A DNA stretch of 12,399 nucleotides from Planctomycetota bacterium (lineage in GTDB: Bacteria > Planctomycetota > Phycisphaerae > Sedimentisphaerales > Anaerobacaceae), in contig JADFHU010000078.1 of NCBI GenBank assembly GCA_022567055.1, forward strand, positions 1 through 12,399, in the 5' to 3' direction. The position numbers and the translations under genes were made by a program. Under the pieces are notes generated by a model. It saw nothing but the letters and a program-made list of their open reading frames with translations. It ran no database searches and was not told where the DNA came from. Shown piece after piece: positions 1-7,567 of the stretch; the stretch's first letter is position 1; each line of letters starts with the position of its first letter.

Positions 1-970
1 CCTCGGGGATCGCAAGGCCGTATGCGCCGGGCAGGATGTATTTTCTGAGCCAGGTGCTCATCGAGTTCGGCCGACTCATGTGTCCTATGGAATGGAGAAT
101 GGCAAAGCCGCCATCAGTGAGGTTGTCGAACATCTTATTGAAGAATTCGTCATAGTGGAGCACGCCGACATGCTCAAACATGCCGACGGATACGATCCTG
201 TCAAAACGCTCGGTGATGCGCCGGTAATCCAGAAGCTCAAAGCGTACTCTATCATCGAGGCCGAGGGTTTTTGCCCTTTCTGTTGCCACTTTTAACTGTT
301 CTTTTGAAAGGGTGACGCCCAGGACTTCGACGTCGGCACGCTGTGCGATCTCGATGGCAAGCCCGCCCCATCCGCAGCCAATGTCCAGCACCTTCTGGCC
401 GGGCTCGAGTTTGAGCTTTGCGGTGATGTGGCGTCTCTTGTTTGCCTGTGCGGTCTCGAGTGTGTCATCAGGACCCAGAAAGTAGGCACAGGAATACTGA
501 AGGTCTCTGTCCAGGAAGAGTTCATAGAGTTCTCTCGAAAGATCGTAGTGGTGCGCTACATTCTGGTGGGCCTTACCGATTGGATTGTGCTGATCGACGA
601 AACGGAGCATGCGGGTTATTTTCCTGGTCACTTTCTGCAAGGGGTATGAGGCCAGTGATCCACGGTTAATCGAGAAGAGTCCCAGAAAGTCAGAAAGCGT
701 GCAGTCAATCAGCGTGATCGTACCATCCATGTATCCCTCTCCCAGGTGCAATTCGGGGTTTCTGAATAGCTTGAGAGGAAGGTCGTCTTTATGTAGCCGG
801 ATCGTTGCCAGAGGTTCCGGCGTGCCTTTGAACTCATGCACCTTGCCGCCTGAGTCAATGACTCGCAGTGTACCCTTCTGTACAAAGCGGGAGAGCAGGT
901 TAGAGAACAGATACATGCCCGAGGTGTTCATCATTTTACCGAAAATGGCCATTCGCAGATATCCTAACAT
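1..970 (-). CDS. cfa: Cyclopropane-fatty-acyl-phospholipid synthase family methyltransferase (3' end outside window)
   Basis: The product is predicted to use S-adenosylmethionine to add a methylene or methyl group to unsaturated acyl chains of membrane phospholipids. The reverse strand is open for 323 codons and runs off the left edge. Visible landmarks are the family motif VAHHYDLSRELYELFLD (138-154), SCAYF with a conserved Cys (161), the SAM-binding LDIGCGWGGLA (195-205), MFEHVG (264-269) and LHSIG (292-296). Cys161, Glu266 and His293 match the bicarbonate/active-site positions I recall for the E. coli enzyme. About 80 C-terminal residues should be missing. The ATG at 970 touches the repeat element at 971-1152 and has no ribosome site; the in-frame ATG at 952 has AGGA (965-962) nine bases ahead and may be the real start. 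Nine of the 23 arginine codons I read are AGA or AGG, which looks richer than in the neighbours. Confidence 0.93.
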   Translation of the reverse strand, partial: MLGYLRMAIFGKMMNTSGMYLFSNLLSRFVQKGTLRVIDSGGKVHEFKGTPEPLATIRLHKDDLPLKLFRNPELHLGEGYMDGTITLIDCTLSDFLGLFSINRGSLASYPLQKVTRKITRMLRFVDQHNPIGKAHQNVAHHYDLSRELYELFLDRDLQYSCAYFLGPDDTLETAQANKRRHITAKLKLEPGQKVLDIGCGWGGLAIEIAQRADVEVLGVTLSKEQLKVATERAKTLGLDDRVRFELLDYRRITERFDRIVSVGMFEHVGVLHYDEFFNKMFDNLTDGGFAILHSIGHMSRPNSMSTWLRKYILPGAYGLAIPE

Positions 971-1152
971 AGGGACCGGCAAGAAACAACTTGGACTTGT
1001 GATTGCCCAATTGCACCCCATCTTAGATCGCTTCTCAATCGCGAGATCCGCGACGTAGAACAGCTACGCCTGTGGTTTCGCTCAATCGGGCGCGACCCAA
1101 TATGGGGCACACTTGGACCCCATATTGCCCAACTTGTTTCATGCCGATCCCT
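971..1152. repeat. 182-bp palindromic MITE-like foldback element, copy A
   Basis: The element begins AGGGACCGGCAAGAAACAAC and its other end, read on the opposite strand, begins AGGGATCGGCATGAAACAAG. The first 24 bases of the two ends match at 21 positions. The symmetry continues inward (CCCCAT at base 46 from both ends) to a central CGTAG-AACAG-CTACG at 1054-1068, so the whole unit is one imperfect palindrome centred near 1061. It is the same length as copy B (1541-1722), with 13 mismatches and no gaps by hand alignment. No transposase is encoded inside, and I see no clear target-site duplication. It ends one base from the ATG at 970 of the neighbouring gene. A non-autonomous miniature element or a REP-like structured repeat both fit. 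Confidence 0.8.
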
Positions 1153-1251
1153 TACTCGGTTATGCAGACCGATTGTGAATAACACTACGATTCTAATCCC
1201 CAGCGTTGCATAAATGTCAAGGCATGCCTTCGGCATACGTAAGATGTTTTT

Positions 1252-1336
1252 ACCACAGAGGACTCAGAGGACACCGAGAAGCTATCGCCGCAGTCCTCCT
1301 CTTTTCTTTTCTCTGTGAACTCTGTCTCTCTGTGGT
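1252..1336. repeat. CACAGAG-type imperfect inverted repeat
   Basis: The left arm starts ACCACAGAGGACTCAGAGGA at 1252. The right arm, read on the reverse strand from 1336, starts ACCACAGAGAGACAGAG. The arms are about 30 bases each with a purine/pyrimidine-biased spacer (TCCTCCTCTTTTCTTTTC on the plus strand). Nine bases match perfectly at the tips and the rest is imperfect. From memory, similar CACAGAGG strings recur between genes in many environmental bacterial genomes; I cannot verify that here. It lies between the two foldback copies and may be a separate repeat family. Confidence 0.6.
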
Positions 1337-1540
1337 GCATCATACACCTCACCGAAGGTGAGATCTAAAATCAACACACTCGCGTGACCCACACGGGCCA
1401 TGTAGAGTGAGTATTACTCTTTCAAGGAATTCTTCCTGTTCAAGTATGCAACCTAAGGGTGCACTGTCAAGCTTTCGACGATTCACTCCGGCAAAGCCCC
1501 TCGCCAACCCACTGCTAGCTGTTCGCTGAGTCGCTTGACA

Positions 1541-1722
1541 AGGGAACGGCAAGGAATAACTTGGACTTTTGAATGCCCAATTGCACCCCATCTTTGATCG
1601 CTTCTCAATCGCGAAATCCGCGACGTAGAACGGCTACGCCTGTGGTTTCGCTCAATCGGGCGCGACCAAATATGGGGCACACTTGGACCCCAAATTGTCC
1701 AACTTATTTCTTGCCGATCCCT
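1541..1722. repeat. 182-bp palindromic MITE-like foldback element, copy B
   Basis: This is the second copy of the element at 971-1152, in the same orientation and with identical length. It starts AGGGAACGGCAAGGAATAAC and ends ATTTCTTGCCGATCCCT. The central half is almost unchanged between copies, and the substitutions lie mainly towards the outer arms. The flanking bases (TTGACA before, AAAGCC after) show no obvious duplication. It ends 133 bases before the start of the propeller cluster, so it could affect expression of that cluster. Confidence 0.8.
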
Positions 1723-1855
1723 AAAGCCGCGGATTTTCCGGAAGCCTTCCTGGTCGATGAACCCCTGAGAAAGCTTGCCGGGTGATTCGGGTCTAATCCC
1801 CGTTTCCCCGTTCCGCAGCACCAGTTTTCCCTTGAATACCCCGGATGAATAAGGG

Positions 1856-3928
1856 ATGATTAGGGCCATGTTGCCACGCCCCCCAAACGAGACCGAAAAG
1901 GGAACAACGATAGGAGCCATATGCGGCATGTTGCTGTGGCTCTCAGTGGCGAGTCGTTGTGTAGCGCAGACCACTGAGCCGACGCACAAGGTTCCAGGAC
2001 AGGATATAATACTGGTGGTGATGGATCCTCTTTCACTGCCTCTAAGCTGCCTCTGTGTGCCGGGCTTCGGCCAACGCAACTACCAGCCTCTGGCCGATCG
2101 CGTGGCCGCAGCCCTCGGACGCAGGGTGAATTTGGTGTTCGATGACGGACTGGCTCTGGCCGCTCCGCGTACGGGAGGTCGCGCCGACATCATCATCGGC
2201 AAAGAAGCGGTGGTTGAACTGGACGCGCGAACTGCCAAGATCTCGGTGCGGAAAATCGCCAAACTTTCGGGCCTGGATGGCAGCACCGGCACGCGGGGTT
2301 TGTTTGTGGTGAGGCGCGATGATCCGGCTAAATCCTTGGCCGGTGTCCTGGGACGTCGCATCGTGATCGGCCCCGACGAAGACCGGGAGACCAGCGAGGT
2401 TGCGCTGGCGACGTTGCGAGCGGTCAGTGGCGGCAAGAAGATTACCTACCGGCAGGAGTCAAGTATCGACAATGCCGCATTTGCCGTGGCCGACGGAGAG
2501 GCGGATGTCGCGATTATTTCCGACTACATGCCGGCGTTGATGGAAGGGTGCGGAAAGATCGACAAGGGGTCGTTGCGGGTAATCGGCAAGACCGAGCCTG
2601 TGCCTTTTATCGCCGTGTATGTCTCCGATGGGATAACCGCCGAGCAGGAGAAGGCCATTCGATCGGTGCTGGCAGATCTTTCCACTTCGCCGAAGCGCCG
2701 CGCGGAGCTGGAATCGAAAGTGGGTTTTATCCAGGTCTGGCCACAGGGTCAGTCGGCATCACCCAGTGATTGGCCTGACTTTCGCGGGCCGCGGCGGGAT
2801 GGCCTCGTCGCTGAATTGCCCGAAACGCTCCCGGCCAAGCCCAAGATTCTCTGGCGGCAAGGGTTGACAGGCGCGGCGATCGGTGGACCGGTCGTGAGTC
2901 AGGGGGTCCTGGTCATTCCCGATAAGACCGTGGACGGCTCGCACGACCTTTGGCGCGCGTTCGATGTACAATCCGGAAAATCGTTGTGGGAGTTTCGCCA
3001 TCCGGCTGCCGGTGGATTGGACTATAGCAACAGCCCCCGCGCCACGCCGGTCATCCAGGACAATCGGGTCTACCTCTTGGGGGCGTTTGGGAATCTGCAC
3101 TGTGTGGGCCTGGCCGATGGGCGGTTGATCTGGCAAAAGAGTTATGTCACTGATCTGGATGGGGCACTGCCCACTTGGGGATTCTGTGCCGCGCCCTTGG
3201 TGGTGGGCGAGAAGTTGATCGTCAATCCTGGGGGAGAGAAGGCTTCGATTGTGGCCCTGAACCGCATAAGCGGTGAGGTGATTTGGTCGACGCCCGGGCA
3301 TGGGGCAGCGTATGCTGCCTACGTCCTCTCCGGCTCGGGCAGGAGGAGGCAGGTGGTGGGATTCGATGTGCTAGGCTTGGCAGGGTGGGACGTCCAAACC
3401 GGCAAGCGTCTGTGGGAAGCGCGCAGGCTGCCCTCCCAGGATTTTAATGTCGGCACCCCGGTCATCGTGGGCCAGACCGTGATTGTGGCCACAGAGAACA
3501 ACGGGGCGCTTCGGTACCGGCTACCCCCGCCCGGTGTTCGCGAAATTGAGCCCGTGGCGTCGCACTTCGAGCTGGCCCCGGATTCCAGCACGCCGCTCGT
3601 CGTTAAGAATCGGCTGTTCTGCAATGCCTATGGTGAACTCTTCTGCCTCGATGTGGCCAACGGGCTCGAAGCCGTCTGGGTGGCGGAACACGACATGTTC
3701 GCCGATCACTGCAACTTCATCGGCTCAGACGATCGTGTCTTGATCTGGACGATGTCTGGCGATCTGTTGCTCCTGCCGGCCGATTGCGATCGCTACCAGG
3801 TGATTTCTCATCTGCGACCCTTTGCAGGGAGTGCCGGCGACGAATCCCTGGCGCCGCCGGCATTGGCCGGAAATGTTCTTTTCTTGCGCGGGCAAAGAGA
3901 ACTGGTGGCCCTGCAGCTTGATCACTAG
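1856..3928 (+). CDS. Exported fusion of a PhnD-like substrate-binding domain and a PQQ-type beta-propeller
   Basis: The 690-residue product has three parts. Residues 1-38 form a Sec-type signal peptide (hydrophobic stretch about 17-33, likely cleavage after VA at 36-38). Residues about 50-295 resemble type 2 periplasmic binding proteins of the phosphate/phosphonate (PhnD) group: GQRNYQPLADRVAAALGR, GRADIIIG and VADGEADVAIISDYMP are seen in order. Residues about 306-690 begin with WPDFRGPRRDG and contain four PQQ-type blade motifs ending in Leu/Ile-Trp (378, 426, 477, 520). The binding domain carries a Cys-x-Cys at 65-67. No permease or ATPase gene is nearby, so it is probably not a normal ABC transport partner. 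The propeller type is structural and does not prove PQQ binding or enzymatic activity. The ATG at 1868 is an alternative start; AAGGG abuts the one used here. Confidence 0.85.
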   Translation: MIRAMLPRPPNETEKGTTIGAICGMLLWLSVASRCVAQTTEPTHKVPGQDIILVVMDPLSLPLSCLCVPGFGQRNYQPLADRVAAALGRRVNLVFDDGLALAAPRTGGRADIIIGKEAVVELDARTAKISVRKIAKLSGLDGSTGTRGLFVVRRDDPAKSLAGVLGRRIVIGPDEDRETSEVALATLRAVSGGKKITYRQESSIDNAAFAVADGEADVAIISDYMPALMEGCGKIDKGSLRVIGKTEPVPFIAVYVSDGITAEQEKAIRSVLADLSTSPKRRAELESKVGFIQVWPQGQSASPSDWPDFRGPRRDGLVAELPETLPAKPKILWRQGLTGAAIGGPVVSQGVLVIPDKTVDGSHDLWRAFDVQSGKSLWEFRHPAAGGLDYSNSPRATPVIQDNRVYLLGAFGNLHCVGLADGRLIWQKSYVTDLDGALPTWGFCAAPLVVGEKLIVNPGGEKASIVALNRISGEVIWSTPGHGAAYAAYVLSGSGRRRQVVGFDVLGLAGWDVQTGKRLWEARRLPSQDFNVGTPVIVGQTVIVATENNGALRYRLPPPGVREIEPVASHFELAPDSSTPLVVKNRLFCNAYGELFCLDVANGLEAVWVAEHDMFADHCNFIGSDDRVLIWTMSGDLLLLPADCDRYQVISHLRPFAGSAGDESLAPPALAGNVLFLRGQRELVALQLDH

Positions 3929-4050
3929 AATGTCCGGCATGGATGGAGATGGTCTTGTCATGGGCGAACAAAACGCTGCTCCGGCAGGTAGAACGTCTGG
4001 TTACACGACTGAGAAATAGAACGCAAAACCATCATGCAATAGGAATAACC

Positions 4051-4055
4051 AGGAG
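4051..4055 (+). promoter_or_regulatory. Ribosome binding site that decides the start at 4063
   Basis: AGGAG lies seven bases before the ATG at 4063. The same frame is open from an ATG at 3943, but that would put 40 residues in front of the Tat signal, so the later start is preferred. Confidence 0.8.
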
Positions 4056-4062
4056 ACCACAC

Positions 4063-4983
4063 ATGAACAACGAAACGAATTCTCAACAGTTCCATCGGCG
4101 TCACTTCATGGCTTTGGGCGTGCAGGGCACCGTGGTAGCCGGTCTAGGTTTGACTGCACCGTCGGCTATGGCCGCAGGCCAGAAGCCGATGGCAACCGGC
4201 TTCAAGCATGCCTGTGACCTGACGGTCATGGCCACCGGACAGATCGCAGTCATCGGCGATCGCCAATTGGCGATTTTTTCGCGAAATAGGCGCAAGATCC
4301 ACGTGAAAGACCTCGGTGCCGCACCGCAGGCGGTCTGTGCCGGGGCCAAGGGCGGGCTGCTGGTGGCGATGCAAGATGCCATTCTCCTGCTGAATGATGC
4401 AGGAGCGCAGATCGGCCGTTGGTCGCTTGCGGACCGCGACGGGCTTGCGGTCACGTCGATCAGTGCCGGCGGTGACTCGGTTTATGTCGGCGATGGCGTT
4501 CATGGCAAGGTTCACCGTTTTACCGCGTCAGGCCAATACCAGGGATCACTCGACCAGACTTTCGCGGCAGCGGCGAACTTCTTCCCAGTGGAAGTCGATG
4601 CCGAAGGGCGACTACATGTGGCCCATTCCTCGCGCCATCGCGTGGAGACGTTCAGTCCTGCCGGAATTTCTGTGGCCAGCTGGGGTGCGAAGTCACGCGA
4701 CGCCGCAGGCTTTTCCGGCTGCTGTAACCCCGTGGACCTGGCGGTGTTGCCCGACGGCAAATTCGTGACCGCTGAACGAGGCCAGCCGCGCATCAAACTC
4801 TTCTCCAGCAAGGGCGACTATATCAAGACCCTGGCCGAGCCAGAGCAGTTCACCGCCGACCGCCTGTCTTCCTATGACAACCATCAGGCCTGTAGTGGCG
4901 GCGGACTCAGCGTGGCCGCCGGGCCCAAGGGTGCGGTCTATGCGCTCGACCATGCGGACTCATCCCTGCAGAGAGTAAGCTGA
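4063..4983 (+). CDS. Tat-exported NHL-type beta-propeller protein with CCNP motif
   Basis: The product is 306 residues. A twin-arginine signal (HRRHFMALG at 11-19, hydrophobic stretch to about 34, likely cleavage after AMA at 37) sends it folded to the periplasm. The rest reads as repeated beta-propeller blades of the NHL/six-bladed type, with segments such as VYVGDGVHGKVHRF and PDGKFVTAERGQPRIKLFS. The central feature is GFSGCCNPV with vicinal cysteines at 220-221; further cysteines are at 51, 92 and 277. It is a diverged paralogue of the next gene: a block of about 65 residues around CCNP aligns without gaps. It lies 134 bases after the PhnD-PQQ fusion gene and 95 bases before its paralogue, in the same direction. 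The Tat route suggests folding or cofactor/metal loading in the cytoplasm. Its substrate or partner is unknown. Confidence 0.82.
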   Translation: MNNETNSQQFHRRHFMALGVQGTVVAGLGLTAPSAMAAGQKPMATGFKHACDLTVMATGQIAVIGDRQLAIFSRNRRKIHVKDLGAAPQAVCAGAKGGLLVAMQDAILLLNDAGAQIGRWSLADRDGLAVTSISAGGDSVYVGDGVHGKVHRFTASGQYQGSLDQTFAAAANFFPVEVDAEGRLHVAHSSRHRVETFSPAGISVASWGAKSRDAAGFSGCCNPVDLAVLPDGKFVTAERGQPRIKLFSSKGDYIKTLAEPEQFTADRLSSYDNHQACSGGGLSVAAGPKGAVYALDHADSSLQRVS

Positions 4984-5067
4984 ATCCCATCGGCCAGTCA
5001 CGGCGCTAGCGCATCGGGTGGGGATGCCTGCCGGTTTCTTGCCGGTATGAACTCTGAAACAGAGAGC

Positions 5068-5073
5068 AAGGAG
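5068..5073 (+). promoter_or_regulatory. Ribosome binding site for the gene at 5079
   Basis: AAGGAG lies five bases before the ATG at 5079, a strong site that fixes the start and gives a well-formed signal peptide. Confidence 0.8.
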
Positions 5074-5078
5074 ATGGA

Positions 5079-6170
5079 ATGTCGTTCCAACGAGTGGTTT
5101 GCGTGATGGCCCTGCTGGGCGTGATGTTGCCGCATCGAGCGGCGCTGGCACAGGCGATCGAGGATGCAGTGATCGCGAGCATGGCGGCCACCCATGAAGA
5201 ACTGCCAACGATCACCCTTAAGGAGGATGCAGAGGATTTGGTCAGCACCTTCGCCATGACCAGCGACGGCCGCCTGATGGCCAGTATCTCCCGCTGGAGT
5301 CAGGAACCGGCCACCCACGAGATCGTTTTCTATTCTCCAGAGGGGGAGACACTTGAGACCTGGGACATGACGGAGAAGATGCCGCCGCGGCGCAATTGGT
5401 ACAAAGGCAAGTTGCCCGTCATGCTGCACGGCAGCGCCGAGGGAGATATCTACGTGGGTGGCGCAGGCTGGTTGATGCGTTTCAACGCCGCGGGCGACCT
5501 CTTGCAGGAGCTGGATTATCGTGAGATGCTGGCGGAAGCCGCACAGGCGGAACATGCAAGGAAGTCCCAACAGGATCAATCCGAGGATCCGCCCCCAGGT
5601 GCGCTGGCATTCAATCGTGTCGTTCCAGCCGGCATTACCTCTTCCGCCGCCTATCTCTTTGTGGCGCTTCACATGGACGGAGGCGGCACTCGGTCCAATC
5701 AGGATGTGTATCGATTCAGCCGCGAGTTGGGTGAGCCGCTGCGCATCATTGAGAATCTGCGGGGCTGTTGCGCACACATCGACTTGGAAACGCTCGACAA
5801 CGATAAACTGGTGGTTGCAGAGAACACCCGCTTTCGTGTCAACACCTATACATTCGCGGGAACGTTGCTCGGTCGGTGGGGAAAGCGCAGTCGCACAAGT
5901 ATTGAAGGCTTCGCCAGTTGCTGCAATCCGGTGGGCATTTGCTTTGCCCCCGACGGCGAACTGATCACCGCCTCATCGGGCGTGGGACGCGTGAAGCGTT
6001 ATACGCCTGAGGGAGAGTTTCTGGGGATGGTTGCCTTGGTGAACGTAACGCGTTGGGAGGGTGCCATACCCGGCAAGTGCTATATTCCCATCGAGGTGAG
6101 CCCTGACAACCAACGGGTGTATGTCTTGGACGAGGTGACTCAGAATATCCACGTGATGCAACGGCGTTGA
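5079..6170 (+). CDS. Sec-exported NHL-type beta-propeller protein with two vicinal-Cys motifs
   Basis: The product is 363 residues. Residues 1-24 are a Sec signal peptide ending AALA, with QAIEDA predicted at the mature N terminus. The remainder reads as six-bladed propeller repeats, interrupted by a charged, flexible insertion at about 150-174 (AEHARKSQQDQSEDPPP). Two vicinal cysteine pairs are present: RGCCAH (230-231) and GFASCCNPV (281-282), plus Cys288 and Cys334. The segment from RFRVNTYTFAG through PDGELITASSGVGRVKRY aligns with the previous gene's RHRVETFSPAG through PDGKFVTAERGQPRIKLF, and Cys334 before the last blade aligns with Cys277 there. It uses Sec where its paralogue uses Tat. 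The lactonase-family gene follows after 37 bases, consistent with one operon. Function is unknown. Confidence 0.82.
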   Translation: MSFQRVVCVMALLGVMLPHRAALAQAIEDAVIASMAATHEELPTITLKEDAEDLVSTFAMTSDGRLMASISRWSQEPATHEIVFYSPEGETLETWDMTEKMPPRRNWYKGKLPVMLHGSAEGDIYVGGAGWLMRFNAAGDLLQELDYREMLAEAAQAEHARKSQQDQSEDPPPGALAFNRVVPAGITSSAAYLFVALHMDGGGTRSNQDVYRFSRELGEPLRIIENLRGCCAHIDLETLDNDKLVVAENTRFRVNTYTFAGTLLGRWGKRSRTSIEGFASCCNPVGICFAPDGELITASSGVGRVKRYTPEGEFLGMVALVNVTRWEGAIPGKCYIPIEVSPDNQRVYVLDEVTQNIHVMQRR

Positions 6171-6207
6171 GGTATATGCATGCTATGATCCCTGACGATC
6201 AACTCCC

Positions 6208-7500
6208 ATGCAGCATCCTCCCATCATGATTCCGCCCAGACATTCCCGTCGCTCGTTTCTGAAAGTCTCCTCCGCGCTGGCGGGCGGGGCGGCGATGTTT
6301 GCTGCATCCTTGCTCAAGGCGCAATCGGGCGACGCCAAGGGGCTGCTCATAGCCTACGTGGGCACCTATACATCCCCGCTCCAGAATATGCGGTCCACTC
6401 AGGTGGATCTGCCTCCCGGAAACGGGCGCGGCATTCACCTGTTTCAGGTGGAGCGCGCCACGGGAGCCATGACGCCATGCGGTTTGTATGAGATGGGGAC
6501 CAGCCCGAGCGCCCTGGCCTTCAATGCCGCCAGGACGCGCCTGTATTCGGCGAATGAAACCGAAAGGATAGGCGACGAGGAGGCGGGGTCGGTCAGCGCC
6601 TTCGCCATCAATCCGGCCGATGGGCAGTTGCAATTGCTGAACACCGTGAGTTCCGGCGGCAAGGGGCCGGCCCATCTCAGTGTCCATCCGTCCGGACGGT
6701 TCGTGCTGGTGGCTAATTACTTCGGCGGCTCCGTGGCGGCTCTTCCTATTCTACCCGACGGCAGCCTGGGGGCCGCGACGGACATCAAAAAAGATGCCGG
6801 AGAGGTGGGCCCCACCAAGGCCACGAACGCCCCTGCGGGCAGCTTTGCCTTCAGCGGGCACGACCAGCCTCACGCTCACATGATCGAGGCCGACCCCTCG
6901 GGACGTTTCGTCCTGCATGTCGATCTGGGATTGGATAAAATCTACGTCTGGAAATTCGATGACAAGAAGGGAGCGCTGACGCCGAACGATCCTCCTGCTG
7001 TCTCGCTGCCACCGGGAGACGGGCCGCGGCATTTCCACTTCCATCCCAATGGGCGCTGGCTCTATTCCTTGCAGGAGGAGGGTTCAACCATCGTCTTGTT
7101 TGACTACGATTCCGCCAGGGGACTGCTAACCTCGCGGCAGACCATTTCCAGCCTGCCTCCCGGTTTCGCCGGCAGTAATTTCTGCTCCGGGATCCTGGTT
7201 TCCGCCGATGGCCGCTTCGTCTATGCGGGCAACCGGCTGCACGACAGCATTGCGATCTTTTCCGTCGGCGAAACCGGCGAGCTGACCTTCGTCGGGGAAG
7301 AGTGGACGCGAGGGAACTACCCGCGCAGCTTCAATTTCGACCCCAGCGGCCAGTTTCTCTACTCCTGCAATCAACGGGGCGACAACATTGCTGTCTTCCG
7401 CAGGGATCGAATTTCGGGAGGCCTGACCTTCACCGGCCATTACACTCCCGTCGGCAATCCTTCGATCATTGTCTTCCTCGACCTCGCAACGGCCGGGTGA
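6208..7500 (+). CDS. Tat-exported lactonase-family seven-bladed beta-propeller protein
   Basis: The product is 430 residues. A twin-arginine signal (HSRRSFLKVSS at 12-22, likely cleavage near LLKA at 38) predicts periplasmic export. The mature part matches the lactonase/6-phosphogluconolactonase (YbhE-type) propeller family: VGTYTSP (51-57), GPAHLSVHPSGRFVLVANY (153-171), HDQPHAHMIEADPSGRF (218-234), GDGPRHFHFHPNGRWLY (270-286) and PRSFNFDPSGQFLYSCNQ (372-389). Export argues against the cytoplasmic pentose-phosphate role of bacterial Pgl, so a sugar-lactone substrate outside the cytoplasm or a non-enzymatic role is more likely. The chosen ATG has no clear ribosome site; the ATG at 6226 is an alternative that keeps the Tat motif. 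It ends the four-gene propeller cluster and converges on the lpxL-type gene with 67 bases between stops. Confidence 0.88.
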   Translation: MQHPPIMIPPRHSRRSFLKVSSALAGGAAMFAASLLKAQSGDAKGLLIAYVGTYTSPLQNMRSTQVDLPPGNGRGIHLFQVERATGAMTPCGLYEMGTSPSALAFNAARTRLYSANETERIGDEEAGSVSAFAINPADGQLQLLNTVSSGGKGPAHLSVHPSGRFVLVANYFGGSVAALPILPDGSLGAATDIKKDAGEVGPTKATNAPAGSFAFSGHDQPHAHMIEADPSGRFVLHVDLGLDKIYVWKFDDKKGALTPNDPPAVSLPPGDGPRHFHFHPNGRWLYSLQEEGSTIVLFDYDSARGLLTSRQTISSLPPGFAGSNFCSGILVSADGRFVYAGNRLHDSIAIFSVGETGELTFVGEEWTRGNYPRSFNFDPSGQFLYSCNQRGDNIAVFRRDRISGGLTFTGHYTPVGNPSIIVFLDLATAG

Positions 7501-7567
7501 ATGGGCGCGTGAGCTGAGACGGTCCAGGGCGTTTTGCAAGAGTTTGAATTGGAAAAAGGGGGAGTGT

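Larger units (their letters stand above)
971..1855. other. Gene-free repeat-loaded intergenic region
   Basis: These 885 bases separate the divergent cfa-type gene and the propeller gene cluster. They contain two copies of a 182-bp foldback element (971-1152 and 1541-1722), a CACAGAG-type inverted repeat (1252-1336) and two short hairpins, ATGCC-TTC-GGCAT at 1224-1236 and CTCACC-GAA-GGTGAG at 1348-1362. The reading frames that stay open here lie largely in the palindromic repeats and show no protein family I recognise, so I call no gene. The ten-base string TCTAATCCCC occurs at 1192-1201 and again at 1792-1801. I found no convincing sigma-70 promoter for the downstream cluster; a TTGACA at 1535-1540 abuts repeat copy B but has no -10 partner at the usual spacing. 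Confidence 0.7.

Noticed and set aside
609..1058. Plus-strand frame of 149 codons
   Set aside because: It is antisense to the clearly homologous cfa-type gene and runs into the repeat.
971..1722. CRISPR array or tandem repeat explanation for the duplicated 182-bp units
   Set aside because: There are only two units, separated by 388 bases of unrelated sequence, and each is itself a large palindrome.
1483..2079. Minus-strand frame of 198 codons overlapping the propeller cluster start
   Set aside because: It runs through foldback copy B and antisense to the signal peptide of the PhnD-PQQ gene. Its similarity to the frame at 964-1236 only reflects the shared DNA repeat.
3929..4062. Short gene between the first two propeller genes
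   Set aside because: Frames here are under 45 codons before the next start, lack ribosome sites and resemble no family. The ribosome site at 4051 serves the ATG at 4063.
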